From Aralia elata (Eukaryota; Streptophyta; Magnoliopsida; Apiales; Araliaceae), in the NCBI GenBank assembly GCA_034770075.1, contig JAVJAP010000214.1, positions 1,612,001 to 1,676,000 on the forward strand: 64,000 nucleotides of DNA, read 5' to 3'. Below, piece after piece: positions 1 to 12,721 of this stretch. Both the position numbers and the translations under genes were made by a program. The notes under the pieces are model-generated. The model was not told the DNA's origin. It saw only the letters and a list, made by a program, of their open reading frames with translations, and ran no database searches. Position 1 is the first letter of the stretch, and the number at the start of each line of letters is the position of its first letter.

Positions 1-370
1 AGGACGCCTTTTAGCGAATAAAGAAATATCTATCTTCGGCACCTCTTTGATGAAGTTGGTCCCTTCGGAACCCTTTTATTTATATTTAGCAGCGAGCTCA
101 TTGGCGGTTGGAGCGGTATTGGTTTGGGAGGAGGGAGGAAAACAATTCCCTGTTTATTATGTCAATCATGCTCTTCGGGATGCAGAAACTCGGTATCCGA
201 ACTTGGAGAAATTTGCCTATGCCTTGGTTATAGCCGGTCGGAAGCTTTGGCATTACTTTCAAGGAAGATTAATAGTCGTGTATACGGATCAGCCTCTGAA
301 GAAGATATTGAATAAACCTAAAATTTCAAGACGGCTTGCAGCATGGGCTATGGAGTTGACCCAGTTCGTG
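1..370 (+). pseudogene. Tat-lineage Ty3/gypsy pol fragment: RNase H
   Basis: This is the end of the RT/RNase H part of a Ty3/gypsy polyprotein; the element begins left of the window. Visible motifs are the RNase H start LYLAASSLAVGAVLV, the block RYPNLEKFAYALV and VVYTDQPLKKIL, all typical of the Tat/Retand lineage. RNase H removes the RNA template during reverse transcription. The reading frame is open from the ATG at 47; upstream the homologous reading (RIKKYLSSAPL) lies in another frame with stop codons, so a frameshift sits near position 50. The frame is broken at 369 by insertion of a long LTR-like element and resumes at 7642. The lineage call is supported by the second RNase H remnant and the antisense ORF further downstream. 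Confidence 0.85.
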
Positions 371-1513
371 TAACGACCGGAAATTCTGGACTTGCCTTGT
401 AATTCGAATTTTTGAATATTAATGAATATATTATATTTTATTAATATTATTTTTCTGTTGCATGTTTAAAGGTTGTGTGACAACCTGAATTATGTGAATG
501 CATGAAATTTTACGTGTTATAGTTTTGTTTAAGTGAATAATTAATTTCGCGTAGTATCGCTAAATCACTATTCACAAGGCACGTTTCCCGAGGTACTATT
601 CACACCATAATATTTTGTGTCTTTTTCGATTTTAATAAATTTCATTAATACGTGTGAGCGAAGTGATAATTTTTTTTCAAGCGCTAGAATATTTATTTGA
701 GCTCACTAGTGATTTAATTTATATCCGAAATGTATTATATGGGTGTTCCGAATAAATGGACAAATTCCATAATAATTATTTTTACCCATCCCAATATTTA
801 TCGTAATACCCATTTTAATTATGGGTAGAGTTATTGAGCAAATTGGGTACAAAAGTGGGAGTTTTCGGATATATTTTTGTGTATTTGAGTATTTATTTTG
901 GCATGTTACTCCAAGAGGGAACCAACCAAACCCCCATCAACCAATCAAATTCAAGGAAAGAGGAAGTGGTTGGCAGCATGCTATATTCACTGAGCTCCAT
1001 GTATTGAAATTCCTTATTTCACAACATTCCTCTTGAATGCTTAAACCACTCGGTTGGACTCCCTCAATTCTCCCGAAGCTATGCCCAGTCTCTATTCCAT
1101 TTCCATTTCATTCCTCTTCCAGAGTTGGTTTTGCAGATTATTGAGAGCATAGAGTGAAAATAGAGAGGAGATGGAGTGATACAGGGAAAGAGAGGGAGAG
1201 AGCCGAAGAAGAAAGAAGGAGCGGGAGAAGGAGAAGAACAGGGAAAGAGAAGGAGAGAAAATTGCAGAAATTAGAAAAGAGGAAGGAGTGTACGGGAGCA
1301 AGAAAGAAGAGAAGAAGAAGACTAACCAATATCCACAACTCCATTTGTAGCAATAATCAGAGGTAACCCAACCTCAATCCATCTCATTTCCATTTTTCGA
1401 GTGTTCTTGAATTCTTGAACTCAAACCGTTGGGTTTGAGCAATTCTTGTAATTATTGTTCTTATTATTGGTTGTGGTCGATTCTTATTATTACAAGCCAT
1501 TTTATAAGCTATT

Positions 1514-4500
1514 TGTGACGCCCCCAAATTCGGGTCTCCAAATACCCGGATCCGGTCATCACGATCCAACATAAACATCCACCTATAACAACATATGGTA
1601 TCTAAAATGCGGAATAAAATAAACATACGTTGTTCATTACAAGGTGTTACTAGTCCCAGAATACGATTAACCTTAAACAATTACACAATCCATACCCCAA
1701 ACAGCTATCAAGGTTTAAATTACATTAACAGTAATTAACTAACACATGAATCTAAAGTCTGCTACGAGAAGTCTATCATTTCATCTTTTCTTTTCCTTTG
1801 TTCTTCCCTGACGTCTCGGGTTTAGCTGCAATGAAGTCATGATATAGCAAGAATGAGCAACGAGTTTGCCCAGCAAGTTTAAAGTGCAACAATAAAGATA
1901 TATCATGATGAAGGGATATTAAAGGGATTTCAACAATAGAATAATCAGAAGCAAGGACATTAAATGCTTTTAGAACAATTGATAGTCAGATAGACTTTGA
2001 ACGATAACTTCCAGGGGAGTCAATAGCTGGTTGACCCTCTGGTTACTGGCTACAGAATAACGTACTTGAGGGGATCAGCCTCGCGTACCCTATGTATATG
2101 CATAACATTTAATTCTGCTATTTGTACCTTATATACGGTACGTGGGGTACTCCCCTATAAATAAAGGGGTGTTCATACAGTCTAAGAATCCTTACCATTG
2201 ACTGGTTCAGATAGCTTTTATAAGTTCTCACATATTTGTCTGACCGAACAAGGGTTCAGACTTAACTATGAATGGTTTATAAATTCCTGAATTTAAATAT
2301 ACGAATTTCAAATGCACGAGTGCGAATGTCAATAAATATACAGACGTGGAATAATTTAGAAAGTAATTAGACCACTTAAGGCATGCTTGGAGATAAAAAC
2401 TCAAGCTTAAAGAATAACTTGCAACAGTATATATATACCTTTTTGCACGAATTAAAAATAGTGCATAAGGCTTAGAAATTTGCTCAATGTAAAAGTTGAG
2501 TAAAGAAGAACTTGCAATAATGTAGGAAGTTTAGGGTTAGGAACTTGCTTGTTCGCTCAGCTACAATTTAAATCTTAGCTTTAATTATTTGACCTTGGAT
2601 AACCTATCAGCTGGTAGAGTTGGTTTATCCATTAGCATTGCGTAATTATACCCACTTATGCTATTTATTTAACAGATAAACAATTCACCGAATATATTTA
2701 ATTGCTACCTAGCCAGCAGTTAAACAGAATTTAATTTTTTTAATGGCCTCTAGCCATTATTTAAGATAAACAATAGTTAGTCTTAGGGTTCAGAATTTAA
2801 TCAGAGAGAGGGAACAGGGGTACCAATTGGGGGTTGCAATTCCAGTTGCTGTGAATGACCAGCTTGATTACGTATTTCGGTAGGAGGAGAAGAGTCGCAA
2901 CGCGATCGAGCTCAAGGTATACCCAGTTGCTGACTTCCTTGTAGTTGTTTTAGTTTCTTTCTTCCTGTAATTAGGTTGTGTTGTTCAGCTGTGTTAGGCT
3001 TATTGGAAAAACGTGATGGTTCTTGTACTGGGTTTGTATAAACTCTTTCTGGTATGCTTAAGTCTTGTAATACCGACTGTGTTGGTAATGTCACATACTG
3101 TATTAGGCTTTTATTTGAAAAAAAAATTGTTGTTGGTGAACCTTAAAGGTTCTAGCAGTCAATTGGGTTGATTAGATTATACATGGCATTGTATTGAGTT
3201 GGTTCCTTCGATTAATAAACTGGTATTGAATTATTTTTAGTTGATGTTTGGTTTTGAATTGGGAAATTTGTTGTGTTTCACTGCTTAGTTGAGACTGTAT
3301 AAGAACCATAAGGTTCGGCAGCACAATATTGCCTAGGGGCTAAGCCAGCGTCGATCCTTGGTACGCCCACAAGGTGCTCGACGAAATGTCCATGTAGCTT
3401 TGCTCAGTTTGTGACACATGACTTGCTAGACTCAAGAGTCGTTAGGCCTGTAAACTCTAATTAATTGTTGGTGGCTGAGAATCGGTTGGCACATGATAAG
3501 ACAGTGATAATTACTTATCCATAATTAATAAATAAATAGTAAATTCCAAATTATCATTTAGTTAACATTAAATAATAATAGGATTAATAAAATAATTATT
3601 TATTATAGTAAAAGATAATTAATATCTAATTATTATTTAATTAATAATAATAATAATTAAGTATGAATAAAGTCAATAAATAATTATTTATTATTTATTT
3701 ATAAATAATAAGTAAAGATAATAAATATTTAATTATTATTTTATATTAAATAATAATTAAGTATAAATGAAATTAATAGATTAATTATTTATTATTTATC
3801 CTTAAATAATAAATAAAGTTAGTAAATAGTTGATTATTGCTTAATTACTATTAAATAATAATCAAGTATGAATTAAGTTAATAAATTGATTATTTGTCAA
3901 TAAGTGATAAATAAAGATAACAAATATTCAATGAAATAATTATTTATTATTTGTCAATAAATAATAAATAAGGATAATAAATACTTTTAATTATCATTGT
4001 AATTAATATTAAATAATAAAGTTAAATAATAAATATCTAATGATTAATTATGAACAAGGTTAACAAGTAATTGTTTATTAGTTATACATAAATAATAAGT
4101 AAAGATAATAAATATCTAATTATTATTTAATTAATAATAATTAGGTATGAATAGAGCTAATGAGAATAATAATTACTTAATCATTAATGATATAATGATT
4201 AAGTATGAAGTGAGATTAATAAGATTATCTGTGGCCCTTAATAAATAAAGATAATAAACACTCAATAATTATTCAATAAATATTTAATAATAATTAAGTG
4301 TGTGTAGAATTAATACATTGAATATTTAATTATTGTTGAATAAGGAACCAAGTGTAATAATTACTCAATTGCCCTTAAGGTGAATAGTAATTAAGTAAAT
4401 AAAAGACGAAGTAAAAGATCAACTACTATTTAGTTGTTAACAAATCATGTTAAATTCATTAATTATCTTGTAACTGATAATAAGGAATTTTAACCCACAT

Positions 4501-5488
4501 TTAGCAGGGTACTCAAATGATAGAGAGGAGTAGACGGTAAGTCTCATCAGTCCATCCGAGCCCAGCTGTGGAATCGCCGGCCAACCCCTCGAGCCGCGTA
4601 CTTCTCACCGGTCAAATCGTCTGGTCGTGTCGCCGGATTTTAGGGACCTCCGGTCCGTTAGCCACTCGCTTGGTTGCGTTGGTTGACCCTTGGTCGTTCG
4701 CGGGTCCTTTCGTCACGCCGCTCGTTCGCCTTGCTGTCACCGGCGACTGACAGCTCTTCCTTCCGTCTTGCTTCGTTGTCGATTTGAGGGCTTGGGGTTT
4801 GCTAGGGTTTGATTCTCTCTTCTCCTTCACTCAGTCATTTCCCCTGATTCACTTGCTGTGTGAAAACCCTCCCCTCACGAATTGTTTTTTTTTTTTTTTG
4901 CCGGTTATCCTACTTTAGCTCACTGGTTGCCCCAAAAACAAAATGGACCTAACCCGTTGTATTGGACCGACCCGGCATGGAAAAGATGGATCCGACCAAA
5001 TAAAAGGAATGGGCTCATCAAAAATGGAGTTGGATCAGATCAATAGGAAGGTGGCCCAATTAGGAAAAATAAGATAAAATTGGGCTGGCTTAATAAGAAT
5101 TTGGGTCTATTGAAATAAAAGTAACTAGCCCAACTTGAAGTTATTGTGCTCTTAATATTTAATTTGAATTAAGTAATTCAATTAATTAATAAAAATTTAT
5201 TTCACCAATAATTCCTTATTTGAATTATTTAAATCCGGTAATAATAAAATAAATTTGTTTATTAATCTTCTTCCAATTTCTTCCAAATAAAATCTTGGGA
5301 GTTAACCCATTAATTCAAATCGCACTAATAATGAGCCCCTACAATGCAAGAAGTTTATTGGACCTATAATTATATAATTAAATAAACATTCTTACATGGG
5401 TCCAATTAAATTTATAAAATTATATATAAAATGAACTTTATTTATTAAAATAAATCAATACGATGTTTAAAAATCCTCGGACATTACA
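1514..5488 (-). mobile_element. Long LTR-like insertion B, nested in A
   Basis: The left terminus is TGTGACGCCCCCAAATTCGG and the right terminus ends ggacattaca. Perfect 5-bp duplications ctatt lie at 1509-1513 and 5489-5493. The length is 3975 bp. Read from the right it starts TGTAATGTCC, like A (TGTAACGACC) and C (TGTAATAGCC). A leader-like stretch with a tagggtttgattctctc motif lies at about 4790-4830, roughly 0.7 kb from that end. No protein-coding frame is convincing. It lies in the opposite orientation to A. Confidence 0.75.
3540..4400. repeat. Very AT-rich degenerate tandem array in insertion B
   Basis: About 0.85 kb made of imperfect units of roughly 100 bp. Each has a GATAATAAATATCTAATTAT-like start and an AATTAAGTATGAAT-like middle, separated by taataataa tracts. 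Insertions A and C have no comparable array at the corresponding place, so it expanded in this copy or subfamily. Confidence 0.6.
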
Positions 5489-5755
5489 CTATTAATAACC
5501 TCAAAGTGGAACAAAATCAATGGATGATCCGAACCTTGGCATAAAGGATGAACAATGGACACTTTTTGGACTATTTTGGACGAATTTAAAGGAACATTGT
5601 AGATATTGTGGCCTGATAATGATGGTATAAGTGTATGGATTTATAGGAGTCTTATAGTTCATGTTGTAAGCTTTCCATAGCCTCTGAAATGGCCTAATTC
5701 CGACTTCTAACGAAGAAGTTATGAATGTTTGAAGTTTGTGTCTCAAAACAGAGCT

Positions 5756-6010
5756 TGCTGGCGAGCTCGACAGAGAGGAGCCCATCGGGGGCGAGCTCGT
5801 TTGGTCTAGGGGCGAGCTCGACACAGAGGAGCTCATCGGGGCGAGCTCGTATTGGCCTAGGAAGTTCCCAGGGCGAGCTCGACAGAGAGGAGCCCATCGG
5901 GGCGAGCTCGTTTGGTCTAGGGGGCGAGCTCGATGGAGAGGAGCCCATCGGGGCGAGCTCGTTTGGTCTAGGGGGCGAGCTCGACAGAGAGGAGCCCGTC
6001 GGGGTGAGCT
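5756..6010. repeat. GC-rich palindrome array in insertion A
   Basis: Nine copies of the perfect 8-bp palindrome CGAGCTCG, plus a decayed tenth site, occur in alternating units: a 'cgagctcgacagagaggag' unit and a 'cgagctcgtttggtctaggg' unit, together about 53 bp and repeated four to five times. The tract is far more GC- and CpG-rich than the flanking AT-rich LTR. It is followed at 6050-6140 by a cctaactttctc...ctacaacttcc motif pair that recurs in other LTRs of the window. Confidence 0.8.
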
Positions 6011-7641
6011 CCTTGTGCTCCAATTTTGCGATTCTGACCTCCTTTAGTAAAACGGACCTAACTTTCTCATATAAACTCCAAATTGGATGATTCAAGATGA
6101 TCCAGAAAGCTTAGAGATAGAACTACAACTTCCATTAATTAGAATTGAAATTTACTACCTGGAGAAATTTTCAAATTGATCGTTTTTAGGGCTATTGTGC
6201 AAACGGAAGGCATCGGTCATGCGCGTGTGCAACATGTAATGCTTCCGATAATGAAAGACATTATTCTAAGTCCTAAAACATGAATGTTATGAATTATAAT
6301 GATACTTAGAATTAACCAATGAGTATTAGATAAATCTAATGGGCGTGCTAGACGTACGCAATTGCGTGTCGCTTGGGTATTCGAATAGGCAAGGTTGGCG
6401 TGCGGACGCGCAAGCGTCGTAACGCTGTAACTAGTGTGTATAATCTTGTTTAATATTTTGTTTCTTATATGAATGAAACATTATAGAGTAGTATAGACCA
6501 TTATTTGGCATCCAGTATATGACTAATTGTTATGTGAATATGTACTTAATTGTGTAGGATATTAAGGAGCGTGTGTTGTAATATTGTAGCAGGCGCACCA
6601 GGCAAGTTTCCTAACGCTTGTCTAACCCTTGTGTTGGGCAAGTTTCCCTAACTTTACTCGAATTATACTTGAGCAGGTTTAATATTTTATACAAGTGTTG
6701 TATATTGTTGCAAGTTTCATGACTCAAAACGAGTTATTACTTTCAAATTATATTAGTGGATTAATTATTGTAAATTACTCTACATCCAAGATAATTATTG
6801 ATATTCGCACCTTATGCATTTGAATTCATTATCTGTTGTTGGACTATGAAACGTTTAAGTTCTTCATTCATGAACTGTTTAAAAAAATAGTCTACGCTAT
6901 TTGTTTCGGCTAGACATGTACAGGTTATTATTTTAAAAGCTATCCAAACCGGTTGTTGGTATGGATTCTTGGACTGAGAGAGCAACTCTTATTTAGGGGA
7001 TTTTAATGTGTCGGTTATTCGATGCAGTTAGAGTTAAATGTTATGCATATACATAGGGTACGAGAGGTTGATCCCCTCGAGTACTACTGACAGGGCCAGG
7101 CGTTTAAAAGGGTCAGTTGAATGATTGATCCTTTGGCCAAAAGTTCATGGTCGATTGGACCACTCAGCAGTAAATAATCAATATTCATTTCTTCATTTGA
7201 AGTTTGATTATATTGTCAGCTATTTCTTCAATGTTCTTAAATTATTGAACTATGCGATTATTATTTTCATTCATTCATGATATATCCTCTTTATTCATTT
7301 TAAACTTGCTGAACAAAGTAGTTGCTCACCCTTGCTATATCATGAACTTATTGCAGTTAAGCTGGAGAGTTCCAAAGCGGACAAAGGCAAAGGAAAGCTT
7401 AAGGAATAGTTTTATGTACTATCCCGTTTTGTAATCGTGGAATCGTTTTGTATTATTGTTGTATTATGTGATGTATTTATTTAAGGTTATAAACCTTGGG
7501 ACCGTAGAAAACCTTTTGTAATGAACAACATATGTTTATTTATTCCGCATTAGTTAATTTATGTTGTTTAGAGGTGTATGGATGTACTTTATCGTGAGCA
7601 CCAGATTCGAGGTATTGGTACCTGAATTTGGGGGTGTCTCA

Positions 7642-7761
7642 GTTCGTGTTGGAGTACCATCCTCGGATAGCAATTAAGGGTCAGACATTGGCTGATTTTA
7701 TGGTGAAATGTTCTTTCTTTGAGCCTGACTCTGTCGATCAAGCAGAAGCGGTGGTTGGCTC
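7642..7761 (+). pseudogene. Tat-lineage pol fragment between two insertions
   Basis: After the gttcg duplication the gypsy frame resumes with FVLEYHPRIAIKGQTLADFM, the typical end of the Tat RNase H and connection region, and runs on through CSFFEPDSVDQAEAVVGS. It is cut at 7762 by insertion C. The 5-bp target site is ggctc (7757-7761). Only about 110 bp of original sequence lie between the two insertions. Confidence 0.85.
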
Positions 7762-10700
7762 TGTGACGTCCCCAAATCCGGGTTCTCTAACCCCGGATTC
7801 GGTGCTCACGATCCATCAACATCATACACATTCTATGAATTATTACGGAATAATAAACATACATTGTTCATTTAAATAAGGTTCTACATCAAATCCCATG
7901 GTCTAATAACCTTAACTTAAACATACCCTTAATATTACAAAAGGTTTATCTAAAATTATTACATCAGATAATACAATAATTAAACATTCACATAAGTCTA
8001 TTCCTGAGCTTTGCCTTTCCCTTTATCCTTCTTGGAACTTTCCGGTCTAGCTGAAATAAACATCATGATATAGCAAAGGTAAGCAACTAGTTTGCTTAGC
8101 AAGTTTAATCACAAAGGAGATATATCATGATTAGAAAGGAATTTAACCTTTGAAACTTTCAACAATAAATATCAATTGTGAAAGAATAAGAATTCAAGTT
8201 TCCATAATTGGAAGATTAAGCTGAGTGGTCAACAAAGACCATGAACGTATACGGAGGTTGTCAGTATTTAAACTGGTCCTCTAAATAAGTTTTGGTAATC
8301 AAGGGGATCAGCCTCTCATACCCGGCGAATATGCATAATCACTTAATAAGACGGGCAGATAATTGTTTTCCAATATAATGCCTTAAAAGTTATTCTTTTC
8401 TCAGTCTGGAATCCTTACCAAATTAATTGGTTAGGAACAGCTTTTAAAATCGATTTGATTTAACAAATTTAAACATGTTTGATCTAGCTGATACAACTAG
8501 CATAGATCTATCTCATAAATAGTTCATGAATGAAAGAACTTTAACTAATTCACAGTTCAACAATAACAAAACAGGAATTCAATTGCACCAAGTGCGAATA
8601 ACAATAATTATCAAGGATGTGAAATAATCAAAAGTAATTATCCACTAACAGGTGCTGAAATAATAATTCAAGGTTGAATTAGAGAACTTGCAGTATATAA
8701 AGGTTCGTACCAATAATCAGAATCTTACACAATGTACGAAGTTGTGTAAGTTAAGAACTTGCTCAATATAAATTTGAGTAAGCTTAGGGAACTTGCCTTG
8801 ATCGCTGACTACTGCTACGTGACTTCTTTTGAAAGACCTATCATTTATAAGATTGATCTCTCAATTAGCATCACACATTTCACCCATAATATCATTGCTT
8901 TACATTACATTGTCTAATAGTCAGTCACATAGTTTAGTATTAGACATTACATTAAAGTCTTAGTGTTATAATTAATCCTTGGATAATCTTTTAATCACTT
9001 CACTGCTTAATCTTTCCTTATATAAGTATATCTTTACGATCCAGTAGGTTAAATACCCAATCCAGCAAACTGGATTTCAAATCCAGTAAACTAGATTCAA
9101 ACCATCCCCCTAATCCAGCATCCTGGATTCGCTCTATTCAATTCATCATACTGTTTTTCCCAATCCAGCATCCTGGATTCGAACTAACTTATAATTTAGC
9201 AACCTGGATGCACACTATTCAATTCAGCAAGCTGGATTCATACAATTCAGCAAGCTGGATTCATACAATTCAGCAAGCTGGATTGGAAGCCTGCATTCTT
9301 AAAATGATTTAATCTCTTTTATCGATCGATTCTTATTTTCTCCAAGTCTTGCCACACATATGAACATATATTCCAACTCAAAAATACTTTCCTTATAAAA
9401 TTTTTAATTTCTTTTAACATTGTTCACATGTCCGTTTTTAACTTTCGAAACTAAGAAAAATGATCACTATCTTACGCAACTCCGATGACTCCAAATTTTT
9501 GATAGCATCTTACACATATTAACAGGTACTCCCAGTTAAAATTTCGTGGTCATTGCATTTATAGAACTCCAATTTTAGCCCTTTTCGTCGAAAAACTCTA
9601 TGTTTTTATTTTAGCCGTAGTTTCTTTATTACGAGTCGGAATTCAACCAATTTTGGACAGGTGGTACGTAACCTCCTATAATTGCAGTGGTAAAAAGATC
9701 GGAATTTATTGCACTTTCTAAGGGTTCGAAACAGTGCATGGGAACTAGGGGTCAGCGGGTTTTATCCCGTTTCAAGTTTTGAGGTCCCTTACGGAAACGC
9801 TCATAAAATAAAATTTACAACTCGTATGAGAGTCTAGTCAGTACCGTTGGATTCGTATCTTTCTGAACTACAATTTTCCATCATAAAACACCAAATTTGG
9901 ACAAGTTTTGACCACTGAAAGTGGCCCGGAAGTGGACCGTTCTGCACAGCCCTATGACAGTTACGTGTTTTGGTAAAAATTACCTAACTCTCTCATTTTA
10001 ACTTCTTTTTCAATGATTCCAACGAGGTTCTTTTTCTAACTTACCCATTAAAACTCAGAAAAAAGAAAATCAATAATAGCATGTATGAATTTCGAAATAC
10101 ATAATTTATTCCAACAAGTTACGGTTTGTGCGTCGGTAAAAATATTTTCAAGGTTTTAGCCTATCTTTTCTACACAAACTCATCCCATTTCATACCACAA
10201 CCATATATTATCAAACATAAACATATTTAGCATGATTCTAAACATTTAAAACATAAACTTCAAACTTCTAACATAATATTTCACCCATAACCCAAAATTA
10301 GGGTTTTTAAGTTAGTTTTTATACCTTCTTTGCTTGATGGCTCTCTTCCTTTGCTTTCCAAAGTATGAGATGAAACTTGATGGCATTCACAAGCTCTCTT
10401 CTTTTCCTTCTAGATGGCGGCAACCCTTCTCTCTCTCTCTCTTTTTTCCCATAAGAACTCTCTCTCTCAAAGTATATTTTCTCTCTCCAACTTGCAAGAA
10501 TGGAAATAAAATGAATTAAGACTTGCAAGTATACTAGATCTTACATTTAGATATACTAAATATATCTATATATTTTAACATCGTGAAGCTAGTCTTAGTA
10601 GGCTTGTTTATAGGGTGGCTAATGTGACTTCTTAGCGTCTAGGCTATCATTTCAAGTACTCACCACAACCAAGACAAGATACTAATTAATTACATCAATA

Positions 10701-11343
10701 TTTTGCACTCAAGTGGGCTCTTCCCCCTCTCTATATTCGGCAGCCCCCTTCCCTATATGTCCCATTTTATTTTTTTATTTTTTTATTACTTTAATGAAAT
10801 TAACAAGGGGCTCAAAATATCTTCCATGTGGGGCTAGCAATTTGGGCTTTGTTTTAATTAATTTGGGCTACTAGTTGCCAAAGTTTTTAACCCATGCTTA
10901 GCTACTACTTTAATTAGTTGTTGGGCTAATATAGTTAGTCCACACACTAATTATCCAAGTTCATGTTCAATTTAAATGAGTGGGCTTTGTTAATTAATCC
11001 ATTAGGCTAGCCCATTAGTGTTTTCTTACTAATTGGACCATTAAAGTTTATTATTAATATTTCACATAATCCTCATTAATTAATACTCATATTAATTAAT
11101 TTACAATTCCATTTACTTGCTATATTCAATTGAATTGAATATTTAATTAATTCATTGTCTTATCAATTGCTTGATAATAAAATTCCTAGGTTAGTCCACT
11201 AAATTGAAAAACTATTAGTGGGATCTCCTTTAACTAATAATTAGTCACATAGATCATTCCTTATATGCCACAAAATTTTAAATAACATTAATATTTAATT
11301 AATATATTCGTTTACAATACGACTTAAAGTTCTGGCTATTACA
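7762..11343 (-). mobile_element. Long LTR-like insertion C
   Basis: It starts TGTGACGTCCCCAAATCC and ends ctggctattaca; the length is 3582 bp. The flanks ggctc (7757-7761) and gggtc (11344-11348) match at four of five bases, consistent with a target duplication plus one later change. Its first ~400 bp align with the start of B and with the reverse complement of the end of A. A CT-rich tract (about 10427-10446) is the antisense view of the purine-rich leader seen in A. No coding frame is supported. It is most likely a solo LTR of the same large-LTR gypsy family. Confidence 0.7.
9050..9290. repeat. Palindromic AATCCAGC..CTGGATT array in insertion C
   Basis: At least eight copies of a short hairpin unit are present, such as AATCCAGCATCCTGGATT and AATCCAGCAAACTGGATT. 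The last three are a strict 23-bp tandem repeat (attcagcaagctggattcat plus aca). Each unit could fold into a 7-bp stem with a short loop. Confidence 0.8.
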
Positions 11344-12547
11344 GGGTCAATCTCAAAGCTTCGACATGATCAGACTTCATGGACGTTGTATGTAGATGGG
11401 TCATCAACTTCAGATACTGGCAAAGAAAATAAAGTACAGGAGTTCAAATTTTGTATTAATCGATGGTGATTTAGATAGATGTGCATACTCTTCGCCTCTG
11501 CTGAAGTGTTTGGTTTCATCCGAAGCAGAGTACGTACTTCAGAAAGTTCATGAAGGGATTTGTGGATATCACATAGGAGCAAAGGTTTTGGCGTACAAGG
11601 TTCGACAGGGTTACTACTGGCCTATTATCTTTAAAGAAGCTAAAGAATATGTTCAGAAGTGCCCTAAATGTCAGTTGAACAGTTCAATTCCTCATCAGCC
11701 GCCCGAAGAATTATTCTCGGTTTTGTCTTCGATCCCATTCGCTGTATGGGGAATTGATATTTTGGGACCATTGCCGAAGGCGAAAGGGCAGGTCAGTTTT
11801 GTAGTAGTGGCTATTGATTACATGACTAAGTGGGTGGAAGCCAAACCACTTTGGATGATCATGGAGCAAGAATGTCTTAAGTTCCTCAAGGAGTTTGTGG
11901 TATTTCGCTTCGGAATCCCTATGGTTGTAGTGTCGAACAATGGTAGACAGCTTGTGGGATCGAAGTTCGAAGAGTTCCTGAAGGATTTGGGCATCCAGCA
12001 TAGAAAGACTTTGATTACACATCCTCAATCTAATGGTGAAATAGAAGTTACTAATAGGACTCTACTCAACAGAATTAAAAGGAGGTTGGATGAAGTAAAC
12101 GAAAGGTCGCCCGAGGAGTTGCTTAGTGTTTTATGGGCGTATCGGACTACGACGGGTGATTCCCCATACAGACTAGCCTACGGGACTGATATCTTAATTC
12201 CAGTTGAGATCGGATCTCCTTCGCTTCGGGTTAGTCAGTATAAGGAGTGGTATAACGATGAAGGTCTTCGCCTTAATCTTGATTTATTAGAGGAGGTTCA
12301 GGGGTCGACCTTGGTAAGGCTAGCAGTCTATCGGGGGAGAACAGCGAGGCACTATAATAAAGGAGTAAGGTTGAGGAGGTTTGAAGTTAGTGATCTAGTC
12401 CTCCGAGAGGTGGAGGTGTCGATGCCCCAATGCCTCGGAAAGATAATGCCCAACTGGGAAGGAGGTACTTATCGGCTTCGAGCAATAGATGAGACAGAAG
12501 TCAAAAACACTTAGCATGTTGGGAGACTTAGAAAGTATTATCAGTAG
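11344..12547 (+). pseudogene. Tat-lineage pol: second RNase H remnant and integrase
   Basis: The gypsy frame continues after insertion C. It opens with SWTLYVDGSSTSDTG, the start of the extra archaeal-type RNase H that marks the Tat lineage. The rest of that domain is deleted and the sequence passes directly to the pre-integrase region (frame open 11396-12514, 372 aa). The integrase zinc finger is H52, H59, C89, C92. In the catalytic core the first Asp is D121 (WGIDILGPL) and the Glu is E217, but the second Asp is replaced: the motif reads VVSNNG, with Asn181 where DDE integrases have Asp. A TAG at 12512 interrupts the frame. The homologous C-terminal tail (HVGRLRKYYQ) continues in phase to a stop at 12545-12547. 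The protein would be inactive. Confidence 0.85.
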
Positions 12548-12721
12548 TGCATGTTAAGTAGTTTCTTATGACTCTTTAATTTTATATTGGTATTTAATGG
12601 AATAATATTTCAATTTTGCTCATAAAATAATATTTTCATTGATGTCCGATATATGTACATTGATAAATTACCTACAAAATAAGCTATTACAAAAATATTG
12701 CTTTGGAGAAGGGAATTCACT

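Larger units (their letters stand above)
369..7641 (+). mobile_element. Long LTR-like insertion A (solo LTR candidate), split by insertion B
   Basis: The element begins TGTAACGACCGGAAATTCTG and ends TTTGGGGGTGTCTCA, and is flanked by a perfect 5-bp target duplication gttcg (364-368 and 7642-7646). It cuts the gypsy RNase H frame cleanly. Without nested insertion B it is about 3.29 kb. The reverse complement of its right end matches the left ends of B (1514) and C (7762) over several hundred bases, so all three are one family. It has TG...CA ends, a purine-rich leader-like tract at about 1150-1330 and no long coding frame. The simplest reading is a solo LTR of a large gypsy element with LTRs of 3-4 kb; a non-autonomous element is the alternative. 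The strand given assumes that the TGTAAC end is the LTR start. Confidence 0.75.

Noticed and set aside
1092..1366. Frames in the purine-rich tract of insertion A
   Set aside because: Low-complexity GA/CT sequence, read open on both strands; a leader-like tract, not a gene.
5694..6095. Overlapping frames of 103-133 aa on both strands
   Set aside because: They arise from the GC-rich palindrome array; the repeated Ser/Gly/Glu peptides are by-products.
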